Assembly: GCA_002886105.1 (NCBI GenBank)
Contig: CP025776.1
Coordinates: 310,001 to 374,000 of the forward strand
DNA from: Enterobacter sp. EA-1
GTDB taxonomy: Bacteria > Pseudomonadota > Gammaproteobacteria > Enterobacterales > Enterobacteriaceae
DNA length: 64,000 nt
Reading direction: 5' to 3'
Shown here: positions 50,712 through 62,003 of the stretch, one piece after another
Position numbering within the stretch: position 1 is the stretch's first letter
Layout of the letters: the number at the start of each line of letters is the position of its first letter
The notes under the pieces: generated by a model
The model's input: only the letters and a program-made list of their open reading frames with translations
What the model was told of the DNA's origin: nothing
Databases searched by the model: none
Position numbers and translations under genes: made by a program

Positions 50712-52918
50712 TCTTTGCGGCGCAACAGGCGCAGGGCGTTGGCGGTCACCAGCACCGTCGCGCCCGTATCCGCCAGCACCGCCAGCCACAATCCCGTTAT
50801 TCCCAGCAGCGTTGTCACGAGGAATATGGCCTTTAGTCCCAGCGCCATGGCGATGTTCTGCCGGATATTGCTGTGTGGCGCGCGCCGTGATCATCTGACC
50901 CAGACCGGTCAACCGGTTATGGGTTAATGCTGCATCGGCGGTTTCCAGTGCGACGTCTGTGCCGCTACCCATCGCAATGCCAAGGGTGGCGGCTTTCATT
51001 GCCGGGGCGTCGTTAATGCCATCACCCACCATCGCCAGCGGCGAATGCTGGTTTAATGCCTGTACGGCACTGACTTTATCTTCCGGCAGCAACCCGGCGC
51101 GGAAATCCAGTCCCAGTTCCCCGGCAATCGCCGCGGCTGCACGCGGGTTATCGCCGGTGAGGATCACGCCTTGTACCCCCTAACGCATGGAGCGCGGCTA
51201 CTGCTTCTTTGGCGTCTTCACGCAGCGTATCCTGCAACGCCAGCGTCCCCATCACTTCTTCGTCACGCTGTACCACAACCACCGTCTGACCGTGGCTTTC
51301 TCCGGTTGTTAATCTGCGCCAGTAATGCGCTGTCCAGCATGCCTGCGGCAAGTTTATCCGGCGCGCTGATACGGATGACGCGCCCGTTGACTTCGGCCTC
51401 AATGCCTTTCCCGGCCGGGCGCGCTGCGCCTGCGCATCGGGAATGGCGAGCTGGCGACGTTGAGCCTCCTGCACGATGGCCTGCGCCAGCGGGTGGGTGG
51501 AGCCTTGTTCAACGGCGGCGCTCAGCGTTAACAGTTCCTCTTCGCTGCACCCGCTCAGCGGGTTTAACGCGGCGACCTGCGGTTTCCGATGGTCAGCGTA
51601 CCGGTCTTATCAAAAGCGACCCCGGCGGATACTGCCCAGTTGCTCCAGCGCTGCGCCGCCTTTGATCAGCGCGCCGCGCCGCGCCGCTGCTGCGAGGCCG
51701 GAGGTGATAGCCGCCGGGGTGGAGATCACCAGCGCGCAGGGGCAGCCAATCAGCAACAGCGCCAGACTTTTGTAGATCCACTCCAGCCATGGCGCGGAAA
51801 ACAGCAGCGGAGGCAGGAGGGCGACCAGCAGCGCCACCGCCATGATCACCGGCGTGTAGATGCGACTAAAACGATCGATAAAGCGTTCAATCGGCGCGCG
51901 GCGCTCTTCCGCTTCTTCAATCAATTTCAGGATGCGGTCGATGGCGCTTTCGCCCGGCCGGGGAAACCACTTCCAGCGTGACCAGCCGATCAACGCTGGT
52001 TGCCCCGGCGGAACCGCCTCGCCGCTGGCGCGTTCAACCGGTACAGATTCGCCGGTGAGCGCGCTTTCATCAAAGCTGGCGAATGAAGACAGCAGGCGGC
52101 CATCCGCCGGTAGACGCCCACCGGCAGGGACTTCAATCGTGTCACCGGGTTGCAGTTCGCTGGCTGCCACCGTCTGACGCTCACCGTTGCGCAGGCGGGT
52201 GGCGGTGTCCGGTTTCAGCGCCATCAATGCGCTGACGCCGCGCGCGGCTGGCAGCCCAGCCTTCAAGGCGTTCGCCAATTAAAAACAGCATCAGCACCAT
52301 GGCGGCTTCAGCCGTGGCACCAATAAACAGCGCACCGATGGCGGCGACGCTCATTAACGTTTCGATGGCGAACCACGAGCCGCTCTTCATTAACCGCAGC
52401 ACTGGCGGGCGATAGGCCACAGACCGACAAGCGTGGTGGCGATAAATGCCACCGGCCGAACGGGTGGTTGAACTGCTCCAACGACCAGCTGATTGCCATC
52501 ATGACGACCAGCAGGATCAACGGCAGGTTTTCACGCAGGCGAGAAGGGGCAACTTCCGGCGCGCTGTGTTCGCTTCGCAACTGATAACCCGCCTGCTGTA
52601 CTGCCTGTTCGACCTGTGTACGCACATCACGGTTCGCCACGACGGTGAGTTTTTCTGTGGCGAAAGCAACCTGCACCCGAGGCCAATGCCCTCAAGCTGG
52701 CGTACGGCGTTTTCCACTTTACGGGCACAGGCGGCGCAATCCATGCCGGAGACCTGCCAGCTATAACGCTCGCCTTCGGCGCTCACCGGGGCAGCAACGC
52801 TGTTTTCGCAGGTTTCGTCGTCGCAGCACGGTTGCGGTTTTTCCGGCATCGGGCGGAGTTTGACCGCCGCGAACTGCGGGGCTTTTTTCTGTTCAGGCTG
52901 CGGTGTAGGGGTGGGCAT
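50708..52918 (-). CDS. zntA: Zinc/cadmium/lead-exporting P-type ATPase ZntA
   Basis: P1B-type ATPase of about 736 residues (E. coli 732). N-terminal metal-binding domain with [16 protein letters not shown], plus an upstream Cys-rich CCDDETCEN. Membrane and catalytic landmarks: [51 protein letters not shown] (actuator TGES), [39 protein letters not shown] (CPC ion site), [10 protein letters not shown] after repair (phosphorylated Asp), HPLAQAIV and [13 protein letters not shown]. Indels are numerous, for example near 52680, 52455, 52390, 52245, 51965, 51620, 51580, 51310, 51180 and 50870. Zinc-dependent expression from the ZntR-type promoter next door. Confidence 0.96.
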
Positions 52919-52956
52919 TGCATCCTCCGGTTAATGATAATTTTCTCATTAACCAG

Positions 52957-52988
52957 AGTATGCACTTTGGAGTCGACTCCAGAGTCAA
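52957..52988 (-). promoter_or_regulatory. ZntR-controlled zntA promoter
   Basis: On the - strand TTGACT (52988-52983) and CATACT (52962-52957) are separated by 20 bp, the over-long spacer of MerR-family promoters, and the spacer holds the dyad GGAGTCGACTCC. This is almost the E. coli zntA promoter, bound by ZntR, which untwists it when zinc-loaded. Confidence 0.88.
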
Positions 52989-52993
52989 GCTTT

Positions 52994-53619
52994 TTAAATA
53001 TACAGAGAGCGAACGATCAGAAAATGCCCGGCGAAGTAGCAAGCGGACGCAATCGCGTTATCGGCGCTAAAGCGCTTACGGTAGTGGCTGCCCAGCCAGA
53101 CCACATTGCCGAGCAGCAGTAGTGTGGCGCCAACAAATGCAGACAGCGCGGGGCTTGTCGGACGGAAGAACCACAGTTCGCCCGCCAGCCAGACCATCAC
53201 CAGCGTCATGGCAATAAAGGTGAGCACCGGCAGGCGCAGCTCTTCCAGCCGCGTCCAGATCACTGCCACCAGCAGCGCGCCAATCACCAGCAACGCCAGC
53301 GGCAATGGCCAGAAGAAGGAGAGCGTCATTTGGCTGGCGAAGTAGATGGTATAGAGCAGATGCGCCGGAAAAATGCCCCAATGGCGTAGAGCATTTTTGC
53401 CGCGGCAGAAGCGTCAGCGCATCCCCGACCAGTGGAAGCGCACAGACCCGCCAGCACAAGATAGCTGATGGCATCAAACATCGGGGCTTGCCAGCCAGCA
53501 ACAGCAGGAGAAGTAAGGTAACGGGTTTGAAAACCCAACGCTGCCGGTGCCGGACCGCGATAGGAGGCGTCGACATACAACCGTGCGGATAAACAGACAG
53601 CAATAAATGACCACAGCAT
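52994..53619 (-). CDS. yhhN: YhhN family membrane protein
   Basis: About 208 residues (E. coli 208) with roughly eight hydrophobic segments: [94 protein letters not shown] and [26 protein letters not shown]. The family (TMEM86/YhhN) has alkenylglycerophosphocholine-hydrolase-like members in animals; the bacterial role is unclear. Indels near 53500, 53410 and 53370. It lies directly upstream of the zntA promoter on the same strand. Confidence 0.92.
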
Positions 53620-53742
53620 AATTAAGTCCCTGTATCTTTTAGTGTTGCGTGAATCTCTCTTACTCCAGTGTAGTGGCGGGGAAAGGGGGATGACAATGCT
53701 GACTCCCCCACTATGGGCGTAATTCCGCTTTTTCTGACCGGT

Positions 53743-54017
53743 TTATTTCTTCGCTTTGAGTCTTTCTTGCCAGATCAGCAGCTCAAAAACGCCGAACAGG
53801 AAGATACGGATCTGTTCTGCTTTGCTCATCTGCGGACCGTCTTTCGGCAGCGCGCTTTTCAGCATGGTAGCCTGCAACGCGTGCATAAACACGGTGAACA
53901 CCAGCGCGACGTTGACAAAAATATTCAGCGGGCGCGGAAAGGGTTTAATTAAGTTCCAGAGCAAAAGGCCCAGATGCACAGCATCAACAGACGGCCCAGA
54001 TTAATCAGCAACGGCAT
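53743..54017 (-). CDS. yhhL: DUF1145 membrane protein YhhL
   Basis: About 90 residues. The raw frame holds NPFPRPLNIFVNVALVFTVFMHALQ (with a K in place of the first part), LPKDGPQMSKAEQIRIFLFGVFELLIWQERLKAKK, very close to E. coli YhhL; the start MPLLINLGRLLMLCIWAF lies in another frame, split by an indel near 53965. Two or three helices, function unknown. It overlaps rsmD by 17 bp. E. coli has yhhM between yhhL and yhhN; here only about 120 bp without a gene separate them. Confidence 0.9.
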
Positions 54018-54622
54018 GCTTCTCTCCTTGTGCTGCGCGGTGATAGAGACGGTAAGCCACCTGACCCGCGACTTTTTCCCGATGCAGTTGCCAGTGCGCA
54101 GGCACCGGCGGCTGCCCATTTTCCACTTCGCTTTCTATATAGATTAACGCTTCATTGGCGAGCCAGCCGTTGTTTTCCAACAAACGCAGCGTCTCTTCCA
54201 GCATCCCTTTGCGAAAGGGCGGATCGATAAACACAATATTGTGCGGCGTGCCCGGCGCGGCTAAAAAGGTCAGCGTATTGGTGTTGACCACTTTGGCATT
54301 GCTGGCTTTGAGCGTGGCCAGATTTTGCTGCAGTTGTTGCGCGACGCTACGCTCCATCTCCAGCAGGGTGGCGCTGGCCGCATAGCGCGACAGCGCCTCA
54401 GACCAGCGCGCCGCTACCGGCGAAGCAGTCGAGACAGTGGGCGTCTACCATTGATGGCGCCAGCCAGTTGAATAATGTTTCACGCACGCGGTCGGTGGTC
54501 GGGCGCAGTCCGGGACTGTCGGGCACCGGAAGTTTACGGCCTCGCCATTGCCCGCCGATAATGCGTATCTGGCCGCTGGCGGCACGGTTGGGTTTCTTCA
54601 TGGTTTTCGCTTTGCTCATCAT
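54001..54622 (-). CDS. rsmD: 16S rRNA m2G966 methyltransferase RsmD
   Basis: About 200 residues. RIIGGQWRGRKLPVPDSPGLRPTTDRVRETLFNWL and DAHCLDCFAGSGALG (SAM motif I) are followed after a break near 54405 by VAQQLQQNLATLKASNAKVV and NIVFIDPPFRKGMLEETLRLL, where DPPF is the catalytic N-methyltransferase motif. It methylates G966 of 16S rRNA. The annotated start is ATG 54622; the E. coli-like start MKKPN would be 54601. Divergent from ftsY, the usual arrangement. Confidence 0.95.
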
Positions 54623-54791
54623 TTCGGCCTGCTATTCTAGCGGTCCAGAGAAGGACGTTAAACCCTAATCCTCAGGTCGTGATGCGAGTTCAGGAAAGTG
54701 GTAGACTATCCGACTAATTAACAAATGTTTTCAGTCCCTGGTCGTGCAGACGGGCTGCGCCATGAATCAAACGCGAGGAGTGTGGTCGCCA

Positions 54792-56175
54792 ATGGCAAAT
54801 GAGAAGAAACGTATTTTTTCCTCGGCTGGGCTTTGGACAGAAAGAACAGGCCGATGAGGCGCAAACCGAACAGCAGCCTGTCACCGAGCAGCCGGTTGAA
54901 GAGACGCCGGTGGTTGAGCCTGCCGACAGTGAAAAATTCGCCGAAGAGGTGGTGGCGGTAAGCGAAACGCTCAGCCACGAAGCACCGTCGCCGGAACCGG
55001 TCGCGGAAGAGACGCGCGCGCAGGTTGAACATGAAGAACTGCCGCTGCCGGAAGAGGTGGTTGAGCAGGAGATCGGCGCTGAAGAGTGGCTGTCGGAAAC
55101 CGAACACCGGTGCGGAAGCGCACGTTGATGCTGAAGACGACGCGCCGCTGAGCGACGAAGAGTTGGAAACCCGTGCGCTGGCGGCGCAGGCGGCTGAAGA
55201 AGCCGCTGTGGTGGTGCCGGTGGACGAGACGGTGACGGAACAGGAGAAACCGACGAAAGAGGGTTTCTTTGCGCGTCTTAAACGCAGTCTGCTGAAAACA
55301 AAAGAAAATCTCGGATCCGGATTTATCAGTCTGTTCCGCGGGAAAAGATCGACGATGATCTGTTTGAAGAACTGGAAGAGCAACTGCTGATTGCGGGATG
55401 TGGGCGTGGGAAACCACGCGTAAAATCATCACCAATCTGACGGAAGGCGCCAGTCGCAAACAACTGCGCGATGCCGAAGCACTGTATGGTTTGCTGAAAG
55501 ATGAGATGAGCGGGATCCTTGCAAAAGTGGATAAGCCGCTCAACGTAGAAGGCAAAACGCCGTTTGTTATCCTGATGGTTGGCGTGAATGGCGTGGGAAA
55601 ACCACCACCATCGGCAAACTGGCGCGTCAGTTTGAACAGCAGGGCAAATCGGTCATGCTGGCGGCGGGGGATACCTTCCGTGCGGCAGCGGTGGAGCAGC
55701 TCCGGTGTGGGGCCAGCGCAATAACATTCCGGTGATTGCCCAGCACACCGGCGCGGATTCCGCCTCGGTGATTTTTGACGCTATCCAAAGCGGCGAAAGC
55801 GCGTAACGTGGATGTGCTGATTGCCGATACCGCAGGGCGTTTGCAGAACAAATCGCACCTGATGGAAGAGCTGAAGAAAATCGTCCGTGTGATGAAAAAC
55901 TGGACGAAGAGGCACCGCACGAAGTGATGCTGACGATCGACGCCAGCACCGGGCAAAATGCCATCAGCCGGTGCCAAACTGTTCCACGAAGCGGTAGGGT
56001 TAACGGGGATTACGCTGACCAAGCTCGACGGTACTGCCAAGGGCGGCGTGATTTTCTCGGTGGCGGATCAGTTTGGCATTCCTATCCGTTACATTGGCGT
56101 CGGCGAGCGTATTGAGGATCTACGTCCGTTTAATGCGGGCGATTTTATAGAGGCACTTTTGCCCGAGAGGATTAA
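54792..56175 (+). CDS. ftsY: Signal recognition particle receptor FtsY
   Basis: SRP receptor GTPase of about 460 residues with the long acidic N-terminal A domain (Glu-rich from residue 20 to about 160) that binds the membrane. NG domain: [43 protein letters not shown] after repair (G1), [25 protein letters not shown] (G3), [10 protein letters not shown] (G4) and [11 protein letters not shown]. Indels near 54815 (CCTGG reading CCTCGG), 55108, 55345, 55395, 55600, 55702 (CCAGG lacking A), 55787, 55897, 55972 and 56157; with the last repaired it ends FARED at TAA 56175. Essential, so the damage cannot be real. Confidence 0.96.
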
Positions 56176-56177
56176 CA

Positions 56178-56846
56178 ATGATTCGCTTTGAACACGTCAG
56201 CAAAGCCTATCTCGGTGGGAGACAAGCGCTGCAGGGGTGACCTTCCACCTGCAGCCGGGCGAGATGGCCTTTCTGACCGGGCATTCCGGTGCGGGGAAAA
56301 GCACCCTGCTGAAGCTTATCTGTGGGATTGAGCGGCCCAGCGCCGGGAAAATCCTGTTCGGCGGCCACGATATTAGCCGTCTGAAGAATCGCGAAGTGCC
56401 GTTTTGCGCCGCCAAATCGGCATGATTTTTCAGGATCACCATCTGTTGATGGATCGTACTGTGTTCGACAATGTCGCGATCCCGCTGATCATTGCTGGCG
56501 CCAGCGGCGATGACATTCGCCGTCGCGTCTCTGCGGCGCTGGATAAAGTCGGTCTGCTCGACAAAGCGAAAAGCTTTCCGATTCAGCTTTCCGGTGGTGA
56601 ACAACAGCGCGTGGGGATTGCCCGTGCGGTGGTGAATAAGCCTGCGGTGTTGCTGGCGGATGAACCGACCGGCAACTGGATGACGCGCGCTGTCGGAAGG
56701 GATCTTGCGTTTGTTCGAGGAATTTAACCGCGTTGGGGTGACAGTGTTGATGGCGACACACGATCTGGGGGCTTATTTCCCGGCGTTCGTACCGCATGCT
56801 GAGCCTGAGCGACGGCCATTTGCACGGAGGCCATGCGGGTGAATAA
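56178..56846 (+). CDS. ftsE: Cell-division ATPase FtsE
   Basis: ABC-type ATPase of 222 residues. [43 protein letters not shown] (Walker A GHSGAGKS), [46 protein letters not shown] (Walker B) and LMATHDLGL. With FtsX it controls periplasmic amidase activation at the septum. Indels near 56237, 56402, 56676 (CCTGG lacking a C) and 56770. The end HLHGGHAGE overlaps the ftsX start by 14 bp. Confidence 0.96.
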
Positions 56847-57895
56847 GCGTGATGCACTAAACCAGATTCGGCAGTTTGGCAGCAAGCTTGACCGTTTCCG
56901 TAAAGCCTCGGGTTCTGCTGGTGACAACAACCGCAATGCGCCGCGTCGCGGCAAAGCGGCGAACAAAGCGCCATCGCGTAAAACCAATGTGTTTAACGAG
57001 CAGGTGCGCTACGCCCCGCATGGCGCTCTGCAGGATCTGAAAAGTAAACCGTTGGCGACCTTCCTGACGGTAATGGTTATCGCCATCTCCCTGACGCTGC
57101 CCAGCGTTTGCTACATGGTGTACAAAAACGTCAACCAGGGCGGCCTCGGAGTACTATCCGTCTCCGCAGATTACCGTTTACTTCGACAAAGCGCTGGACG
57201 ATAACGCCGCCCAGCAGGTGGTGGGGCAGCTACAGTCGGAGCAGGGGGTTGAAAAGGTTAACTACCTCTCCCGCGAGGATGCGCTTGGCGAGTTCCGCAA
57301 CTGGTCAGGTTTCGGCGGTGCGCTGGATATGCTGGAAGAGAATCCATTGCCTGCGGTGGCGGTCGTGGTGCCGAAACTAGATTTCCAGACGCCCGATTCG
57401 CTGAATACCTTGCGTGACCGCATTTCCCGTATCCACGGCATTGATGAAGTGCGCATGGACGATAGCTGGTTTGCGCGCACGGGCGTCGCTTACCGGACTG
57501 GTGGGGCGCGTGTCGGCGATGATTGGCGTATTGATGGTGGCGGCTGTCTTCCGGTGATTGGCAACAGCGTGCGGCTGAGTATCTTCGCCCGCCGCGACAC
57601 CATTAATGTGCAGAAACTGATTGGCGCAACGGATGGCTTTATTTTGCGCCCGTTTCTGTATGGTGGCGCGCTGCTCGGCTTCTCCGGCGCGTTCTTGTCG
57701 CTGATCCTGTCGGAAATCCCCCGGTGATGCGTTTGTCATCGGCGGTGACCGAAGTGGCGAAGGTGTTTGGCACCCAGTTTGAATTGAGCGGTTTGTCGTT
57801 TGATGAGTGCCTGCTGTTGCTGCTGGTGTGCTCTATGATTGGCTGGGTTGCGGCTGGCGACAGTGCAACATTTACGTCACTTTACTCCGGATTAA
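56833..57895 (+). CDS. ftsX: Cell-division membrane protein FtsX
   Basis: Four-helix protein of about 353 residues. It starts [24 protein letters not shown]; first helix [29 protein letters not shown]; the periplasmic loop has [45 protein letters not shown]; then the later helices. The end reads [17 protein letters not shown] after repair. Indels near 57139 (CCAGG with an extra G), 57478, 57550 (CCTGG lacking T), 57718 and 57853 (CCTGG lost), nearly all at CCWGG. Couples FtsE to EnvC in septal murein hydrolysis. Confidence 0.96.
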
Positions 57896-58160
57896 AAAAT
57901 TTTTGGTATACTCCTTCCCTGCAATGCAGAATTCCGTTGCCGGGAAGGATACGGATTCATTTGACCTTCCTTCGTTGCGGTTTTTCATCCGGATGTCACA
58001 ATTTGTGCGTAATTTATTCACAACCCTACAGGGAACTTGTGGATAAAATCACTGTCTGATAAAACTGTGAATGCTATTCTCGTTGCTCAAAAACGCTGGC
58101 ATGTTTGTTGCCTGATGGGGACAGACCGCCGCCAGTTGAAAGTGAATTGAGAGGATTTGA
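57896..58160 (+). promoter_or_regulatory. rpoH promoter and leader region
   Basis: 265 bp ahead of rpoH. It contains a sigma-E promoter (P3-like) with GGAACTT at 58032 and TCTGA at 58055, spacer 16 bp, and two DnaA boxes: TTATTCACA at 58014-58022 and TGTGGATAA at 58038-58046, the second inside the sigma-E spacer. The same arrangement controls E. coli rpoH. Confidence 0.85.
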
Positions 58161-59019
58161 ATGACCAAAGAAATGCAAACTTTAGCTTTAGCCCCTGTTG
58201 GTAACCCTGGAGTCGTATATCCGGGCCGCTAACGCATGGCCGATGTTGACGGCTGATGAAGAACGGGCACTGGCTGAAAAGCTGCATTACCGGGCGATCT
58301 GGAAGCAGCGAAAAAGCTGATTCTGTCTCACCTGCGCTTTGTTGTTCATATTGCTCGTAACTACTCGGGCTATGGTCTGCCGCAGGCGGATCTGATCCAG
58401 GAAGGTAATATCGGCCTGATGAAAGCCGTGCGCCGTTTCAACCCGGAAGTGGGTGTGCGCCACCGGGTCTCCTTCGCCGTACACTGGATTAAAGCTGAGA
58501 TCCACGAGTACGTATTGCGCAACTGGCGTATCGTGAAGGTCGCCACCACAAAAGCACAGCGTAAGCTGTTCTTTAACCTGCGTAAAACCAAGCAGCGTCT
58601 GGGCTGGTTTAACCAGGGATGAAGTGGAAATGGTTGCCCGCGAGCTGGGCGTAACCAGCAAAGACGTGCGTGAAATGGAATCGCGTATGGCCGCCCGGAC
58701 ATGACCTTTGATATGTCTCCGGACGACGATGCGCAAGACAGTCAGCCGATGGCGCCGGTGCTTTATCTGCAGGATAAATCTTCTAACTTTGCCGACGGCA
58801 TTGAAGACGATAACTGGGAAGAGCAGGCCGCTAACAAGCTGATCGATGCTATGCAGGGGCTGGACGAACGTAGCCAGCAGATCATTCGCGCCCGCTGGCT
58901 GGACGAAGAGAACAAGTCCACGCTGCAGGAGCTGGCCGACCGTTACGGCGTGTCCGCCGAGCGTGTGCGTCAGTTAAAAGAATGCGATGAAAAAACTGCG
59001 CGCCGCTATCGAAGCGTAA
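58161..59019 (+). CDS. rpoH: Heat-shock sigma factor RpoH (sigma32)
   Basis: Sigma factor of about 285 residues (E. coli 284). [41 protein letters not shown] after repair; region 2: [45 protein letters not shown]; the RpoH box [15 protein letters not shown]; region 4: [33 protein letters not shown]. Indels near 58207 (CCTGG with an extra C), 58292 (CCAGG lacking A), 58452, 58617, 58697 and 58980; five of these six are CCWGG sites. Translation in E. coli is temperature-gated by pairing of the start region with the early coding region; the sequence around 58161 looks conserved. Essential for growth at normal temperature. Confidence 0.97.
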
Positions 59020-59039
59020 GCGAATTGCAGTGAAACAAG

Positions 59040-59069
59040 CCGGGACGGCGTCAGCTCTCCCGGTTTTTT
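59040..59069 (+). terminator. Rho-independent terminator of rpoH
   Basis: CCGGGA (59040-59045) pairs with TCCCGG (59058-59063), followed by TTTTTT, 20 bp after the rpoH stop. Confidence 0.85.
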
Positions 59070-59270
59070 GTTGCCTGATTTCCCCGCCGTCGCCGTCATC
59101 CCATGTTGCCTCACTGTTTCGTCCCGTCATTCTCCCCTTCTTGTTTCTGTCACATCGCAACATAAGAGCTGTCCTGTCGGAGTCCCATCGCTTGCGCGAA
59201 ACTGAGTGAAATATCGCATTGCTAAAGGCGCTATATACTTTGTAAGCGGGCACAGACAGGGGACATCAAG

Positions 59271-60530
59271 GTGAAAAATAACGAATTACATCAGCGCCGT
59301 TTACAGGCGACGCCGCGTGGGATTGGAGTGATGTGCGGGTTTTACGCTGAAAAAGCGGAGAACGCCACGCTGTGGGATGTGGAAGGCAATGAAGTGATCG
59401 ATTTTGCCGCCGGCATTGCGGTGCTGAATACCGGGCATCGTCATCCGAAAGTGATGGCGGCGGTGGAAAAAACAGTTACAGGCATTTACACATACTGCCT
59501 GCAAATCGTGCCTTACGAAAGCTATGTATCGCTGGCGGAGCGCATCAATGCGCGCGTGCCGGTCACTGGCCCGGCCAAAACAGCGTTCTTTTCAACGGGT
59601 GCGGAAGCGGTAGAAAACGCGGTGAAAATCGCCCGTGCTTATACCCGACGCCCGGGTGTTATCACTTTGGCGGCGGTTTCCATGGACGAACCTTTATGAC
59701 CATGGCCCTGACTGGCAAAGTCGCCCCTTATAAAATCGGCTTTGGCCCGTTCCCGGGTTCGATTTACCACGCCCAGTATCCAAATGCCTTGCACGGGGTG
59801 AGCACGGACGATGCGCTGAAAAGCCTCGAACGCATTTTTAAAGCCGATATCGCACCGGATCAGGTCGCCGCTATCCTGCTGGAACCGGTACAGGGCGAAG
59901 GGGGCTTTAATGTCGCGCCAGCGGACTTTATGCGCTGCGTAAGCTATGCGACAGCCACGGTATTTTACTGATTGTCGATGAAGTGCAGAGCGGCTTTGCC
60001 CGTACCGGCAAACTGTTTGCCTCAGAGTATTACGACGTTAAGCCTGACTTGATCACCATGGCGAAGAGTCTTGCGGGCGGTTTGCCACTGTCGGCGGTTG
60101 CGGGCCGTGCGGAGGTTATGGACGCTCCTGCGCCGGGTGGGCTGGGCGGCACTTATGCGGGTAACCCATTGGCGGTGGCGGCAGCGCATGCGGTGCTGGA
60201 TGTTATCGAAGAAGAGGATTTGTGCGAACGCGCTAATCACCAGGTAAACATCTGGTGGAAGTGTTGAACAATGCCAAAGCGCAGTGCCCGTATATCGCAG
60301 AGATTCGTGCGCAGGGTTCGATGGTGGCGGTGGAGTTTAACGACCCGAACACAGGCGCACCGTCAGCGGAATTTACGAAACAGGTGCAGGATAAGGCGCT
60401 GGCGGCGGGATTGTTGTTGCTGACCTGCGGCGTTTACGGCAACGTGATCCGTTTCCTCTACCCATTGACCATTCCGGAAGTCCAGTTCCGTAAAGCGCTG
60501 GATATTCTCCATCAGTCGCTGACGCACTAA
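59271..60530 (+). CDS. 4-aminobutyrate-type class III aminotransferase
   Basis: PLP-dependent aminotransferase of about 419 residues, closest in look to GabT/PuuE. MKNNELHQRRLQATPRGIGVMCGFYAEKAENATLWDVEGNEVIDFAAGIAVLNTGHRHP; FFSTGAEAVENAVKIARAYTRRPGVI; GFHGRTFMTMALTGKV; ILLEPVQGEGGF; LLIVDEVQSGFARTGKLFA (PLP Asp); and ITMAKSLAGGLPLSAVAGR with the PLP-binding Lys. It likely converts 4-aminobutyrate and 2-oxoglutarate to succinate semialdehyde and glutamate. GTG start at 59271 behind ACAGGGGA. Frame breaks near 59675, 59935 and 60240 (CCAGG short by a G). E. coli lacks a gene here; relatives of the Klebsiella/Enterobacter group have it. Transcribed alone. Confidence 0.9.
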
Positions 60531-60537
60531 TTATTCA

Positions 60538-60558
60538 GCCGCCTTATGGGCGGCTTTT
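60538..60558 (+). terminator. Terminator after the aminotransferase gene
   Basis: GCCGCC-TTATG-GGCGGC with TTTT after it, 8 bp downstream of the stop codon. Confidence 0.8.
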
Positions 60559-60772
60559 CCACAAACTGTCATCACGCTGTCGCACAACCTTCAAAATTGT
60601 TATTCCATATTCTGAAAATTGGGGTATGTTTTAGCAGAGTATGCTGCTAATGCACGGGCAGAATCGCTAATAACTACTATCATATTCTTTGCTTATGTGT
60701 GTAAGCAAAATAATGTGTCAAACAACAACATCACAACAAATAGCAATCACCATAACAATGGGGAATCTCAGG

Positions 60773-61876
60773 ATGAAAATGAAGGGCAAAGCGTTACTGG
60801 CGGGATGTATTGCGTTAGCAATGAGCAACGTGGCATTCGCCAAAGATATTAAAGTTGCCGTTGTGGGTGCAATGTCCGGTCCGGTTGCGCAGTACGGTGA
60901 CCAGAGGAATTTACCGGCGCTGAGCAGGCAATTGCCGATATCAACGCGAAGGGTGGGATCAAGGGCGACAAACTGGTTGCGGTGAAATATGACGATGCCT
61001 GTGACCCGAAACAAGCGGTTGCGGTTGCCAACAAAGTGGTTAACGACGGGATCAAATACGTTATCGGTCACCTGTGCTCCTCCTCCACTCAGCCTGCGTC
61101 GGATATCTATGAAGACGAAGGTGTTCTGATGATCACGCCTGCGGCTACTGCGCCAGAGCTGACCGCCCGTGGTTACAAACTGACACTGCGCACTACCGGC
61201 ACGGACTCCGATCAGGGGCCGACCGCAGCGAAATACATTCTGCAGAGCGTGAAGCCGCAGCGTATCGCAGTGATTCATGACAAACAGCAATATGGTGAAG
61301 GTCTGGCGCGTGCTGTGCAGGACGGGCTGAAAAAGGCGGCGCGAACGTGGTGTTCTTTGATGGTATCACTGCGGGTGAGAAAGACTTCTCTACGCTGGTG
61401 GCGCGTCTGAAGAAAGAAAATATCGATTTCGTCTACTACGGCGGTTATCACCCGGAAATGGGGCAGATTCTGCGTCAGGCACGTGCAGCCGGTCTGAAAA
61501 CCAAATTCATGGGCCCGGAAGGTGTCGCTAACGTTTCCCTGTCTAACATTGCAGGCGACTCTGCGGAAGGCATGCTGGTGACCAAGCCGAAGAACTACGA
61601 TCAGATCCCGGCGAACAAACCGATTGTTGACGCTATCAAAGGTAAGAAACAGGATCCGAGCGGTGCGTTCGTATGGACGACCTATGCGGCGCTGCAGTCG
61701 CTGGCTGCTGGCCTGAATCAGTCTGCCGATCCGGCGGCTATCGCAACTGGCTGAAAGGGCACTCAGTGGATACCGTGATGGGGCCGCTGTCCTCGGGATG
61801 AGAAGGGCGATCTGAAAGGTTTTGAGTTCGGCGTCTTCACCGGCATGCCAACGGTACCGCAACCGACGCGAAATAA
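60773..61876 (+). CDS. livJ: Leu/Ile/Val-binding protein LivJ
   Basis: Periplasmic branched-chain amino-acid-binding protein of about 367 residues. Signal peptide [20 protein letters not shown], then [30 protein letters not shown] after repair, [46 protein letters not shown] (the disulfide Cys pair and ligand loop) and [24 protein letters not shown]. It feeds LivHMGF, encoded outside the window. Indels at 60903 (CCAGG reading CCAGAGG), 61337, 61746, 61793 and 61840 (all three at CCTGG). Lrp control is known for E. coli livJ; I see no way to prove it here. Confidence 0.96.
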
Positions 61877-62003
61877 TCCTGAACTGACCGCAGCCCTGGC
61901 GCACTGGCTGCGCTCGCTTACCCTGGTGACTTGTCTGTGCAGGTATTTGGGGGAGCAAACAGCCTGCCTGAGACGCGACATTCCCGGGCAGGGCGTTCTT
62001 CTA

